A stretch of DNA of 64,000 nucleotides. Origin: Tamaricihabitans halophyticus. GTDB lineage: Bacteria > Actinomycetota > Actinomycetes > Mycobacteriales > Pseudonocardiaceae. Below are positions 8,279-17,060 of this stretch, piece by piece. Where the stretch lies: positions 186,001 through 250,000 of the forward strand of contig NZ_SLXQ01000008.1 in NCBI RefSeq assembly GCF_004340875.1. Reading direction: 5' to 3'. The number at the start of each line of letters is the position of its first letter. The first letter of the stretch is position 1. Both the position numbers and the translations under genes were made by a program. The notes under the pieces were generated by a model that saw only the letters and a program-made list of their open reading frames with translations, searched no databases and was not told where the DNA came from.

Positions 8279-9859
8279 GTGAGCACTTCGATCCACATGG
8301 GACAGCACGGTCCGGACGACCCCGCGAACGACGATACGATCGAGATGCCACGAGCGTCCGAAAGATCCGCGAGATCCGCTTCCCACTGGCTGTCGCCACG
8401 TCTGCATTGGCTGTTCGGCATCCTGCTGCTCGGTGGCATCGTGCTGCGGGTTCTGGTGTCCATCGCCTACGCGCCGGCATTGCTCTACATCGATTCGTTC
8501 CGGTACCTGGACAATCTGCGCGATCTGGATCCAACCCAGCTGAACCCGGTCGGATACCAGCTTTTCCTGCTGAAACCGGCGTTGTTCGTGACCAAGTCAC
8601 TACAGTCAGTCGTGATCATCCAGCACCTGCTTGGTCTGGCCCTCGCGGTGGCGATCTACGTCGTTCTGCTGCGGCGGGGCGCCCGCGCCTGGGTCGCCGC
8701 GCTGGCCACCGCCCCGGTGCTGCTGGATGCCTACCAGGTGCAGATCGAGCACAACATCATGTCCGATCTGCTCTTCCAGGTGCTGCTGATCGCCGCGGTA
8801 CTGCTGCTGATCTGGCAGGGCGCGCCGAGGGTGCCCGCCGCGGTGTTCGCCGGTCTCTTGCTCGCCGCGGCGGTGATCACCAGGTCCGTGGCGATTCCGC
8901 TGATCGTGCCGGCGGCGGTGTACGTGCTGCTCGTCGCGCGACGCAGGGGCGAACCGGAACCACGGCGGTTCGCGCAACGCTTGGGCGTTACGGCCGCGCT
9001 TGTCGGTGCCTTTGCACTCGGCGTGTTCTCGTACGCGACGTACTACCACTCCTATTCGGGCAGCTGGGGTGTGGCTGGTTCGAGTTCCAAGGTGCTCTAC
9101 GGGCGAACCGCGACGGTGGCGGACTGTTCGAAACTGGATTTGAACCCCGCGGAGGAACCGCTGTGTCCGAAGGAACCGCTGGGGGAGCGTTATGGCGTGG
9201 ATGTCTACACCCATGGTTTGAAGGGGTGGGATCCGCGTGCGTTGGAACTCGCCGATGAATACGGCGGTCTGGACGCGACAACCAGGTCGTTCGCGAACAA
9301 GGTGCTCGCCGCGCAACCGCTGGACGTCGCGGGGGCGATCCTGCTCGATTTCCTGAAGAACTTCTCCCTTACCAAGGAAACCGCACCGAACGACGTGCCG
9401 GTCGAGCGCTGGCACTTCCAGACCGAGTACCCGCGCTGGGGGTTGGACGCGGAGGCCGCCGTTCGAGACTTCGGCGGGCCGCCGATCTCGGTCAACACCG
9501 AGATCGCGAGTTTCCTGCGCAACTACCAGCTCAGCGTCGGTTACCTGCCGGGCGCGGTGCTCGGCGGTACCTTGCTGCTGTCCGTGGCGGGGATGGTCGG
9601 TCTCGGCCGCGCCCGTCGGTCCGATCTGCGGTCCGCCTGCCTGCTGGTGGGCGGACTTGGCGCCGCGATCCTGGTTACCTCGGCGGCCTTCGAGTTCTCC
9701 TGGCGCTACCAGGTACCGGCACTGGTGTTGCTCCCGCTGGCTGGTGCCCTCGGCTGGACGGCGTTGACCAGGGGGAGCGCCACCAAGGAACCGACCGCGT
9801 CCGGTGATGACCGGGAAGGGCGGCTGGAGAGCGGCTCGGGGAACTCCTCGGGAGGCTAG
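8279..9859 (+). CDS. Polytopic membrane protein resembling GT-C glycosyltransferases
   Basis: This 526-residue protein has a hydrophilic N-terminus of about 45 residues, a block of seven or eight hydrophobic helices, a periplasmic domain of about 130 residues with two cysteines, and four C-terminal helices. The short acidic motif YIDSFRY after the first helix is where GT-C (PMT/ArnT/mannosyltransferase) enzymes carry their catalytic acidic residue. A lipid-linked sugar transferase role is therefore plausible but not proven. A GTG start is used, and an in-frame ATG lies 18 bases downstream. The stop overlaps the convergent ArsR gene by 4 bases. A 156-base gap with no feature I recognise separates it from the hydrolase. 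Confidence 0.6.
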   Translation: MSTSIHMGQHGPDDPANDDTIEMPRASERSARSASHWLSPRLHWLFGILLLGGIVLRVLVSIAYAPALLYIDSFRYLDNLRDLDPTQLNPVGYQLFLLKPALFVTKSLQSVVIIQHLLGLALAVAIYVVLLRRGARAWVAALATAPVLLDAYQVQIEHNIMSDLLFQVLLIAAVLLLIWQGAPRVPAAVFAGLLLAAAVITRSVAIPLIVPAAVYVLLVARRRGEPEPRRFAQRLGVTAALVGAFALGVFSYATYYHSYSGSWGVAGSSSKVLYGRTATVADCSKLDLNPAEEPLCPKEPLGERYGVDVYTHGLKGWDPRALELADEYGGLDATTRSFANKVLAAQPLDVAGAILLDFLKNFSLTKETAPNDVPVERWHFQTEYPRWGLDAEAAVRDFGGPPISVNTEIASFLRNYQLSVGYLPGAVLGGTLLLSVAGMVGLGRARRSDLRSACLLVGGLGAAILVTSAAFEFSWRYQVPALVLLPLAGALGWTALTRGSATKEPTASGDDREGRLESGSGNSSGG

Positions 9860-10239
9860 GCGTGCTCGCGCCGCGCCCGCGGGTCCTCGGTCGGCCCTTC
9901 GCGGCGCCGTGCGCCCCGCCGTTCGCGCTGGCCTCGGACAAGTTCGGTGGCCAGTGCATCAAGGCGCTGTGGCCAGAACCCACGAAACTGCTCCAGCCAG
10001 CCTTCGATCTCGCGCAGCGGAGCGGTGTCGATGGCATACATCCGTCGGGTGCCGTCCGGCCGCACCGTGGTGAACCCGTTCTCGCGTAGTACGCGCAGGT
10101 GCTGGGACACACCTGGCTGGGAGATGCCGAACTCCTCCTGGATGATCGCGGTGATCGCGCCCGAGGTCCGCTCGCCACCGGCGAGCAGTTCCAGTATCCG
10201 GCGCCGTACCGGATCACCAAGGACGTCGAAGGCGTGCAT
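9856..10239 (-). CDS. ArsR-family winged-helix transcriptional regulator
   Basis: The 127-residue product starts at ATG 10239 (MHAFDVLGDPVRRRILELLA), the canonical ArsR N-terminus. Upstream in-frame sequence is not coding-like. The winged helix holds the recognition helix ISQPGVSQHLRVLRENG, followed by the wing RPDGTRRMYAI. There is no CXC metal motif, so this is probably a non-metal ArsR of the kind often paired with SRPBCC proteins. The C-terminus is very rich in Arg and Glu. No obvious regulated partner is adjacent. The palindrome at 10262 may be its own operator. Confidence 0.85.
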   Translation of the reverse strand: MHAFDVLGDPVRRRILELLAGGERTSGAITAIIQEEFGISQPGVSQHLRVLRENGFTTVRPDGTRRMYAIDTAPLREIEGWLEQFRGFWPQRLDALATELVRGQRERRGARRREGPTEDPRARREHA

Positions 10240-10261
10240 CCGATGATTGTATCGCTGAACT

Positions 10262-10271
10262 CTTATATAAG
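10262..10271. promoter_or_regulatory. CTTATATAAG palindrome upstream of arsR-type gene
   Basis: A perfect 10-base AT-rich palindrome stands out in GC-rich surroundings, 23 bases upstream of the ArsR ATG. It could be an autoregulatory operator or part of the -10 region. It is short, so the call is tentative. Confidence 0.3.
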
Positions 10272-10438
10272 CACGAACTGTGTTCGGTATGGCGATATGC
10301 CGCTGGTGTCCGTTGTGGCGCCGGGGCCGCCACCGGGGCGCTACGGCCTCGATACCGCGGATCTCGATCGTATGGTCGGCGTCGGGTTGACCGGCGCCAG
10401 CGAAACGGGATACCGACATCGATCTGGGAGGAATCCGA

Positions 10439-10810
10439 ATGAAGGTACGTGCGGCTTTGCTCGCCATGGGGATCAGCGCCGTCGGGCTACTTGGTGGCGC
10501 CGGTCAGGCCGCTGCCGAGGTCAGCCCGAAGGCGAGCTGTCACGGTGGCACCTCGACGGGCGCCGAGTACTGCTTCCACGCCAAGGGCGACAAGATCTCG
10601 ATCACGAACTTCAATACCGGCTACACCTACAAGGTGAACTGGAAGACCAACTATGGCCGCAAAGGGAAATGCACCAACAGCGGTGGGCACAACCACCGGG
10701 TGGTCTGCAACTACAACATGAAGGAAGGAAAGAAGATCACCTTCCGGCTCGAGGAGTACCACAACGGCAAGATGCGTAGTGCCTGGGACTGGCGATCGGC
10801 CACGATCTAG
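10439..10810 (+). CDS. Small secreted protein of unknown function
   Basis: The 123-residue product starts at ATG with GGGAGG 8 bases upstream. A Sec signal peptide covers residues 1 to about 26 (KVR, a hydrophobic core, then AGQAAAE). The mature domain of about 97 residues is basic, with four cysteines that can form two disulfides and many Asn, Lys, His and Tyr residues. No family is recognised. It resembles the short cationic secreted proteins common in actinobacteria. It stands alone between ArsR (divergent) and an F420 oxidoreductase (convergent). Confidence 0.7.
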   Translation: MKVRAALLAMGISAVGLLGGAGQAAAEVSPKASCHGGTSTGAEYCFHAKGDKISITNFNTGYTYKVNWKTNYGRKGKCTNSGGHNHRVVCNYNMKEGKKITFRLEEYHNGKMRSAWDWRSATI

Positions 10811-10820
10811 CGGCTCGGCA

Positions 10821-10846
10821 GCACGTTCTTTAGGAATCTTGCGGTT
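10821..10846 (-). repeat. Copy D of the stop-codon-containing 3'-end repeat
   Basis: Read on the minus strand this matches the repeat seen at 21536, 23280, 43621, 45690 and 63546: CGCAAGATTCC, then TAA at the fixed stop position, then AGAACG. It lies between two convergent genes, beyond the hairpin that follows the F420 oxidoreductase gene. It is the most diverged copy, and its outer stem is not preserved. Confidence 0.5.
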
Positions 10847-10847
10847 C

Positions 10848-10878
10848 GGGGGTGTGCGCTGGTCGAGCGCACACCCCC
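10848..10878. terminator. Strong bidirectional hairpin terminator
   Basis: A perfect 13-bp stem (GGGGGTGTGCGCT pairing with AGCGCACACCCCC) closes a 5-base GGTCG loop. It lies between the converging small secreted protein gene and the F420 oxidoreductase gene. There is no T-tract on either side, as is common for actinobacterial terminators. Confidence 0.75.
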
Positions 10879-10888
10879 AGGGGATCCA

Positions 10889-11929
10889 TTAGCCGGCTAT
10901 GTCCTTGATCTGCTCGACCAGCCGTACGCGCTCGGCGTGCGTGGCGGCGATCGGGGTGACCTTCAGGGTGCTGGCACCCGCGGCCGCCAGTTCGGCGACA
11001 TGCTCGCGAACCCAGCCCGGTGAACCGATCAGCGAGACCGCCCGGACCAGCTCGTCGGGCACCGCCGCGGCGGCCTCCTCCTTCTTGCCGTCCAGGTACA
11101 GATCCTGGATCCGCTTTGCCTCGGCTTCGTAGCCGTACCGGCAGGCGAGATCGTTGTAGAAGTTCTTTCCGCGCGCGCCCATGCCGCCGATGTAGAGCGC
11201 GAGACCCGGACGTACCGCGTCCAGCAGGTGATCAGTGTCCTCGCCGATGGCGAGCGTCGCGGACACCTCGATGTCCAGCTCGCCGAGCTCCGGGGCGCGT
11301 TTTGCCTTGCCCTCGGCGAGGGCGTCCCCCCAGACATCCTTGGCGCGGCCGGGGTGGAAGAAGATCGGTTGCCAGCCTTCGGCGATCTCGGCGGTCAGTG
11401 CCACGTTCTTCGGGCCGATGGACGCGATCGAGATCGGGATGCGACTCCGGACCGGGTGGTTGATCAGCTTGAGTGGCTTGCCGAGTCCGGTGCCCTGTTC
11501 CGGCGGCAGCGGGATCTGGTAATGCTTGCCCGCGTGCTGTACCCGCTCACGGCGCCATACCTGCCGGCAGATCTCCACCAGTTCCCGAGTTCTACCGAGC
11601 GGCGCATGATAGGGCACGCCGTGGAATCCTTCGATCACTTGTGGACCGGAAGCGCCGATACCGAGCTCGAAGCGCCCGTTCGACACGTAGTCCAGCCCGG
11701 CCGCGGTCATCGCGGTCAGTGTTGGAGTCCGGCTGTAAATCTGCAGGATGCCGGAGGCGATGTGCAGCGTTTCGGTTCGTGCGGCGAGGAAGCCGAGCTG
11801 GCTGATCGCGTCGAAGCTGTATGCCTCTGGCACGGTGACCAGATCCAGGCCGGCCTTCTCATAGTCGGCTAGTTCGGTCACCGTCTCATTGAATCCGCCG
11901 CTGTACGACAGCTGCATGCCAATGCGCAT
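10889..11929 (-). CDS. LLM-class F420-dependent oxidoreductase
   Basis: The 346-residue TIM-barrel protein belongs to the bacterial-luciferase-like superfamily. The N-terminus MRIGMQLSYSGGF, the segment LGIGASGPQVIEG and the C-terminal barrel end match F420-dependent 'MSMEG_2256-type' oxidoreductases in layout. Such enzymes use reduced F420, or sometimes FMN, to oxidise or reduce diverse small molecules. It follows the TetR gene by 27 bases on the same strand and is likely cotranscribed with and controlled by it. The setting in a lipid-catabolic region suggests a lipid or terpenoid substrate, which is inference. Confidence 0.85.
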   Translation of the reverse strand: MRIGMQLSYSGGFNETVTELADYEKAGLDLVTVPEAYSFDAISQLGFLAARTETLHIASGILQIYSRTPTLTAMTAAGLDYVSNGRFELGIGASGPQVIEGFHGVPYHAPLGRTRELVEICRQVWRRERVQHAGKHYQIPLPPEQGTGLGKPLKLINHPVRSRIPISIASIGPKNVALTAEIAEGWQPIFFHPGRAKDVWGDALAEGKAKRAPELGELDIEVSATLAIGEDTDHLLDAVRPGLALYIGGMGARGKNFYNDLACRYGYEAEAKRIQDLYLDGKKEEAAAAVPDELVRAVSLIGSPGWVREHVAELAAAGASTLKVTPIAATHAERVRLVEQIKDIAG

Positions 11930-11956
11930 TCGATTGCCTTTCTCTGTCGGTTCCGG

Positions 11957-12565
11957 CTACCCGGCTCGAAGCATTCGGAGGACCAGCTCGGCGTACTCAT
12001 CGCCGAGTTGTTCCGGGGTCTTGGGGTGTTTCTCGCTGTACCAGCGCGCCACGTCAACACCGAGGGACAGCACCACGGTCGCCGCGGTGTGCAGATCCGG
12101 TACGTCGAACTCGCCGTGTTCGACGCCCGAGCCGAGCAGGGCGCGTACCCCTGCCTCGATGTTCCGCCGTAGCCCGCGCACCACCTGGTACTCCTTGGCT
12201 GGCAGCGAGCGCAGTTCGTACTGCACGACGCGGGCGATCGTATGCCTACGGGCGTGCCAGGCGACGAAGATCCGGACGAAGTAGCGCATCTTGTCCGTGG
12301 TGCTGCCCGCATGGGCGAGCGATTGCTCAACCAGGCCAAGGGTTTTCTGGTGGCCATCCCTGCTGATCTCGAACAACAACGCGGCCTTGGATGGGAAGTA
12401 CACATACAGTGCCGCTGGGCTCATTCCCGCCGCGGTGGCTACATCACGGGTGGTGGTCGCGTGATAGCCGCGCTCAGCGAATGAATCGAGACCAGCCCGC
12501 AGTAGTCTGCGCGCGGCGTCCGGCTGGATATCCGGCCAGAGATCGCTGTCCGTGGGAGCACTCAT
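11957..12565 (-). CDS. TetR-family transcriptional regulator
   Basis: The 202-residue regulator has a typical TetR N-terminal HTH at residues about 18-62 (TTTRDVATAAGMSPAALYVYF), followed by an all-helical ligand-binding domain. It is divergent from the SDR gene at 12689 and upstream of the F420 oxidoreductase gene. It is the best candidate local regulator for the acyl-CoA catabolism genes on either side. The ligand is unknown, though acyl-CoA thioesters are common ligands for such neighbours. Confidence 0.85.
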   Translation of the reverse strand: MSAPTDSDLWPDIQPDAARRLLRAGLDSFAERGYHATTTRDVATAAGMSPAALYVYFPSKAALLFEISRDGHQKTLGLVEQSLAHAGSTTDKMRYFVRIFVAWHARRHTIARVVQYELRSLPAKEYQVVRGLRRNIEAGVRALLGSGVEHGEFDVPDLHTAATVVLSLGVDVARWYSEKHPKTPEQLGDEYAELVLRMLRAG

Positions 12566-12632
12566 GTGCTACGACTTTCTTGTTCGGTGTCTGATCGACT
12601 TTTCGGCGGGCGGAATGTGATGATGGCTTGGC

Positions 12633-12648
12633 CACCCCGTTCGGGGTG
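12633..12648. promoter_or_regulatory. Hairpin/palindrome CACCCCG-TT-CGGGGTG in divergent TetR-SDR region
   Basis: A perfect 7-base inverted repeat with a 2-base centre lies 41 bases before the SDR start and 68 bases from the TetR start. It may be an operator or a 5' leader hairpin. GC-rich short palindromes occur by chance in this genome, so support is weak. Confidence 0.25.
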
Positions 12649-12688
12649 ACGGAGATGCTCGCTGGCAACGAATCGAGGGCGATTGGCA

Positions 12689-13477
12689 GTGTCTGAGGGC
12701 GGCATTCAACTGGACGGGCTCGGTGTGGTGATCACTGGGGCAGGGCGCGGGATCGGTGCGGCGCTGGCGCGAAAGTTCGCCGCCGCGGGCGCGCGGTTGG
12801 TGGTCAACGACATGGACGCGGACGCGGTCCGCGCGGTCGGTGCGGAACTCGGGGTAGCCGCCGTGGTGGGTGATGCGGCCAGCGCGGAAGGTATCGCGAA
12901 GCTGCTGGACACCGCGCGCGCCGAGCTCGGTGCCGTCGACATGTACTGCGCGAACGCTGGCGTGGCACCGGGTGGCGGCCCGGAAGCCGATGAAGACTCC
13001 TGGGAACTGGCGTGGGAAGTCAACGTACTGGCGCATGTGCGGGCGGTGCGGGCACTGTTGCCCGACTGGTTGGCGCGCGGTCGCGGGCACTTCCTGGCGA
13101 CGGTATCGGCCGCGGGGCTGCTTTCCATGCTTGGCAGCGCACCGTACTCGGTGACCAAACACGCCGCGCTCGCCCATGCCGAGTGGCTGGCCGCTACCTA
13201 CCGACATCGCGGCATCACCGTGCACGCGCTCTGCCCGCAGGGGGTTCGCACGGATATGCTCGGCGCCAGTGGCACGGCCGGCAAGGTAGTGTTGGCCGAT
13301 TCGGCGATCGAACCGTCCACAGTGGCCGATATGGTCGCCGACGGTCTGGCCGAAGGGCGTTTTCTGCTGTTGCCGCACCCCGAGGTCGCCGAGTTCTATG
13401 TGGCGCGGGCGACGGATACCGATCGCTGGCTCGGTGGGATGAACAAGCTGCAGCGCAGGATCGAGTCCGCCGGCTGA
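12689..13477 (+). CDS. Short-chain dehydrogenase/reductase
   Basis: The 262-residue classical SDR has the NAD(P)-binding motif TGAGRGIG near residues 15-22, the motif CANAG, and an active site with Ser before the YSVTK motif. The GTG at 12689 is preferred because a purine-rich GAGGGCG lies 8 bases upstream. A TTG two codons earlier is also possible. It is divergent from TetR and convergent with the acyl-CoA dehydrogenase genes. A beta-oxidation role, such as 3-hydroxyacyl-CoA oxidation, is plausible from context. Confidence 0.8.
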   Translation: MSEGGIQLDGLGVVITGAGRGIGAALARKFAAAGARLVVNDMDADAVRAVGAELGVAAVVGDAASAEGIAKLLDTARAELGAVDMYCANAGVAPGGGPEADEDSWELAWEVNVLAHVRAVRALLPDWLARGRGHFLATVSAAGLLSMLGSAPYSVTKHAALAHAEWLAATYRHRGITVHALCPQGVRTDMLGASGTAGKVVLADSAIEPSTVADMVADGLAEGRFLLLPHPEVAEFYVARATDTDRWLGGMNKLQRRIESAG

Positions 13478-13521
13478 CCGGGTCGAGCCTCGGTCAGCCG
13501 GCAGGTCGTACAGTGGTGCGG

Positions 13522-14637
13522 TCAGCACGTCGGCAGGTCCACGAGCTCGCTGAGCGTCCTACGGTGCTCGCCGGGCCTGCCGAGGGCGAGCTGATCACTT
13601 TTCGCTCGCTTGAGGAAAAGGTGTGCGGGGTGTTCCCAGGTCATCCCGATTCCGCCGTGCAGTTGGATGCATTCTTCGGCCGCATGTACCGCGACCTCGG
13701 CGCAATATGACTGCGCGGTGGCGACCGCGATCGACGCGTCCTCGGCGTCCGCGCCGATCCGGTCGGCCGCGTACCGTGCGACGGCCCGCGCCGAAATGAT
13801 CTCCAGCCAGAGGTCAGCGAGCCGGTGCTTGAGCGCTTGGAAGGACCCGATCGGCCGGCCGAACTGGTGTCGCTGGGAGACGTAGCGCACCGTCTCGTCC
13901 AAACACCACTGGGCGATACCGAGTTGCTCCGAGGCGAGTATCGCGGCGCCGGTGCGCAGTGCCGTGTTCAGTGCCTCGGCGGCCGCCGCGCCCGTCGCCA
14001 ACTGCTCGCCGGAGGCACCGGACAGCGCGATCTCGGCGATACCCCTGGTGAGATCCAGCGCCGTACTCGGGGTGATCGTCGCAGCGCTCGCCGGTACCGC
14101 GTACAGCTCAGGGCCAGCCGCGCCGAGCGCGGGCACGATCAGCGTATCGGCAACAGCGGCGTCGACCACCGACGACACCGTGCCGTGTAGGCCGCCGTCC
14201 GCGGAAACCCGGATCGCGGTGGGAAACTCGCCAGCTGGCCCGCTGGTCAGTGGCGCCACGAGCGCGCCAGTCGCGGTCCCCGCGGCCAATCGCTCGAGCA
14301 GGGTTGCCGCCGCCGAGCCCGGAACACCGAGCAACGCGCTCGTGCACAGCACGGTGCTACCAAGGAACGGAACCGGTGCGACGGATCGCCCCAGTTCCTC
14401 GGCGATCACCGCGGTCTCCCGCAGCGTGCCACCCTGGCCGCCCTGCCGTTCGGGGACATGTAGGCCAGCAACACCGAGTTCGACGGCTAGTTTGCGCCAC
14501 AGTTCAAGGAAATACGGCTGCCCGGATTCCCGGGTGGCCAGCACGTCGGTTGGGTCGCAGTGCGTGCTGAGCAGGTCGCGCACGCTGGCCCGTAGATCGT
14601 CCTCGACGTCGGTGTAAAGCAGGTTCGCCGATGTCAT
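13522..14637 (-). CDS. Acyl-CoA dehydrogenase (FadE family), smaller subunit of a pair
   Basis: The 371-residue acyl-CoA dehydrogenase has the QFGRPIGSFQALKHRLAD and QLHGGIGMTWEHPAHL motifs of the family's C-terminal domain. Its start overlaps the stop of the upstream dehydrogenase as ATGA, which decides the ATG at 14637 over one six codons upstream. Adjacent overlapping pairs of this kind in actinobacteria often form alpha2beta2 heterotetramers (FadE26/27 and FadE28/29 types) acting on steroid side-chain or branched acyl-CoAs. It is the last gene of the operon descending from 21032. Confidence 0.85.
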   Translation of the reverse strand: MTSANLLYTDVEDDLRASVRDLLSTHCDPTDVLATRESGQPYFLELWRKLAVELGVAGLHVPERQGGQGGTLRETAVIAEELGRSVAPVPFLGSTVLCTSALLGVPGSAAATLLERLAAGTATGALVAPLTSGPAGEFPTAIRVSADGGLHGTVSSVVDAAVADTLIVPALGAAGPELYAVPASAATITPSTALDLTRGIAEIALSGASGEQLATGAAAAEALNTALRTGAAILASEQLGIAQWCLDETVRYVSQRHQFGRPIGSFQALKHRLADLWLEIISARAVARYAADRIGADAEDASIAVATAQSYCAEVAVHAAEECIQLHGGIGMTWEHPAHLFLKRAKSDQLALGRPGEHRRTLSELVDLPTC

Positions 14638-15836
14638 CGCGGTAGGTCCTTCCACGGGATGTCTTTGTCCACACGAGGTTCGGACGGTAGGCCGAGTACT
14701 CGTTCGGCGATCACGTTGCGCAGCACCTCGGAGGTACCGCCTTCGATCGAGTTACCCTTCGCGCGCAGATAGCGATACCCGGCGTCCTTACCGAAAAAGT
14801 CGACGGTCTCCGGCCGCCGCATGGTCCAGTCCGAATAGTGCAGTCCCTGCTCGCCCATCAGCTCGACTTCGAGGCCGGAGATTGCCTGGTTGAGCGTGGC
14901 GAAGGCCAGCTTTGCGCCGGAACCTTCCGGGCCGGGCACTCCGGCCGCGAGCTGTTGGCGCAGGCGTTCGCCCACGAGCCGGGTGGCTTCGGCGCTGACC
15001 CACAGTCGCATGAGCCGGTCGTGCAGGTCCGGCGCGCGCAGTTCCGGGTTGTTCCGCCATTGTTCGGCCAGCCGACCGATCATGCCGCCTTCCCGGGGTA
15101 GCGCGCCGCCGCCGATCGCGACGCGCTCGTTCATCAGTGTGGTCCTGGCGACCTGCCAGCCTTGCCCTATCTCGCCCAACCGCTGACTGTCCGGGATCCG
15201 TACGTCAGTCAGGAAGACCTCGTTGAACTCGGCCTCACCGGTTATCTGCCGCAGGGGCCGGACCTCGACTCCTGGCGCGGTCATATCCAGGACGAAGTAG
15301 CTCATTCCTTCGTGCTTCGGCACATCCGGATCGGTGCGCAACACGATGATCGCCCAGCTGGCGGTATGCGCACTGGACGTCCATACCTTCTGGCCGTTCA
15401 CGATCCAGTCAGAACCGTCCCGGACCGCCCTTGTCGCCAGCGACGCGAGGTCCGATCCGGCGCCGGGCTCACTGAACAGCTGGCACCACACTTCCTCGCC
15501 AGTCCACAGCGGACGGAGAAAGCGGGCTTTGTGCTCCTCGGTGCCGAACGCGAGGATGGTTGGTGCGGCCATCCCGAGTCCGATACCGATCTTGCGCGGC
15601 TGGTTGTCGGGTGCACCGGCCCTGGCCAGCTCACTGTCCACGACGGACTGGAGGGCGCGCGGTGCGTCCAGTCCGCCGAGACCAACGGGGAAGTGCACCC
15701 AGGCGAGCCCCGCGTCGAACCTGGCGCGCAGAAAATCCAGCCGATCGGTTCGGGCTGGGTCGTGTTCGGCGAGTAGCGTGGCGACGTGTTCGCGCAGCTG
15801 CTCGGCCGTGATCTCGGTATCCGATTGCTTAGTCAC
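14634..15836 (-). CDS. Acyl-CoA dehydrogenase (FadE family), partner subunit
   Basis: The 400-residue protein has all three acyl-CoA dehydrogenase domains. The FAD-side motif WCQLFSEPGAGSDLASL and the C-terminal segment IEGGTSEVLRNVIAERVLGLP are characteristic of the larger partner in actinobacterial FadE pairs. It starts with GTG, 9 bases after the preceding dehydrogenase stop, and overlaps the following one by 4 bases. It probably forms a heteromer with the 371-residue protein. The chain-length or ring specificity cannot be read from the sequence. Confidence 0.85.
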   Translation of the reverse strand: MTKQSDTEITAEQLREHVATLLAEHDPARTDRLDFLRARFDAGLAWVHFPVGLGGLDAPRALQSVVDSELARAGAPDNQPRKIGIGLGMAAPTILAFGTEEHKARFLRPLWTGEEVWCQLFSEPGAGSDLASLATRAVRDGSDWIVNGQKVWTSSAHTASWAIIVLRTDPDVPKHEGMSYFVLDMTAPGVEVRPLRQITGEAEFNEVFLTDVRIPDSQRLGEIGQGWQVARTTLMNERVAIGGGALPREGGMIGRLAEQWRNNPELRAPDLHDRLMRLWVSAEATRLVGERLRQQLAAGVPGPEGSGAKLAFATLNQAISGLEVELMGEQGLHYSDWTMRRPETVDFFGKDAGYRYLRAKGNSIEGGTSEVLRNVIAERVLGLPSEPRVDKDIPWKDLPR

Positions 15837-15845
15837 CTTCGCACC

Positions 15846-17060
15846 TCACTGCTGCCGGTACTTCTTGAGTTCTCGCCTGGCCAACGAACGTTTGTGCACC
15901 TCGTCCGGGCCGTCCGCCATTCGCAACATCCGCGCCTGGGCCCAGAGCCCGGCTAGCGGGAAGTCCTGGCTGAAGCCACCCGCACCGTGCGCCTGGATGG
16001 CCTTGTCGATGATCCACTCGACCGTACTCGGCGTCGTGATCTTGATGGATTGGATCTCGGTATGCGCGCCTCGGTTGCCCACGGTGTCCATCAGCCACGC
16101 CGTCTTGAGCACGAGCAGGCGCACCTGTTCGATCCGCACTCGTGCTTCGGCGATCCAGTCCTGCACCACGCCCTGCTCGGCGATCGGTTTACCGAAGGCG
16201 ACCCGCTGCGTGGTCCGGCGGCACAGCAACTCAAGCGCTCGTTCGGCCATCCCGATCAACCGCATGCAGTGGTGGATTCGCCCGGGGCCGAGTCGTGCCT
16301 GCGCGATCGCGAAGCCCGAGCCTTCCTCGCTCAGCAGGTTGTCCGCGGGGACTCGCACATCGCGAAACTCCACTTCGGCATGCCCGCCGTGACTGCTGTC
16401 GTCGAAGCCGAACAGCTGCATACCCCGCTTGATATGTACTCCAGGGGTGTCCCTGGGGACCAACACCATGCTCTGCTGCCGGTGCGTGTCCGCGTCCGGG
16501 TCGGACTTGCCCATCACGATCATGATGCGGCAGTTCGGGTTCATCGCGCCGGAGATGTACCACTTACGGCCGTTGATCACGTACTCATCGCCGTCGCGTT
16601 CGATCCGGGTCTCGATATTCGTCGCGTCGGAGGAGGCGACGTCGGGTTCGGTCATCGCGAACGCGGAGCGGATTTCCCCGTCTAGCAGTGGACGCAGCCA
16701 CTGTTTCCGCTGTTGCTCAGTACCAAACATGGCAAGAACTTCCATGTTTCCGGTGTCCGGCGCGGCACAGTTCAGCGCGACCGGAGCGAGCTCGGGGCTG
16801 CGCCCGGTGAGCTCGGCCAGCGGCGCGTACTGCAGGTTGGTGAGCCCAGCGCCGTGCTCGCCTGGCAGGAAGAAGTTCCACAACCCGCGTTCGCGGGCCG
16901 CGGCCTTGAGCTCGTCCACGATTGGCGGCACGGCCCACGGGTCGGCGCGGTTGGCGAGCTGTTCGTGAAAAACGGGCTCTGCCGGATAGATCGTGGTTTC
17001 CAGGAAATCGGTGAGCTGTTCGCGTAGTTGCTCGGTGCGCGCGTCATATGCGAAATCCAT
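15846..17060 (-). CDS. ACAD10/11-like acyl-CoA dehydrogenase
   Basis: The 404-residue acyl-CoA dehydrogenase has [16 protein letters not shown] as the FAD-binding motif and ends with [12 protein letters not shown]. This branch corresponds to the dehydrogenase domain of mammalian ACAD10/ACAD11. In those proteins it is fused to an aminoglycoside-phosphotransferase-like kinase domain, and 4-hydroxyacyl-CoAs are phosphorylated and then dephosphorylated to enoyl-CoA. Here the kinase is the immediately upstream gene, with TGA and ATG sharing one base. The split pair implies the same two-step chemistry, inferred from homology and coupling. Confidence 0.8.
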   Translation of the reverse strand: MDFAYDARTEQLREQLTDFLETTIYPAEPVFHEQLANRADPWAVPPIVDELKAAARERGLWNFFLPGEHGAGLTNLQYAPLAELTGRSPELAPVALNCAAPDTGNMEVLAMFGTEQQRKQWLRPLLDGEIRSAFAMTEPDVASSDATNIETRIERDGDEYVINGRKWYISGAMNPNCRIMIVMGKSDPDADTHRQQSMVLVPRDTPGVHIKRGMQLFGFDDSSHGGHAEVEFRDVRVPADNLLSEEGSGFAIAQARLGPGRIHHCMRLIGMAERALELLCRRTTQRVAFGKPIAEQGVVQDWIAEARVRIEQVRLLVLKTAWLMDTVGNRGAHTEIQSIKITTPSTVEWIIDKAIQAHGAGGFSQDFPLAGLWAQARMLRMADGPDEVHKRSLARRELKKYRQQ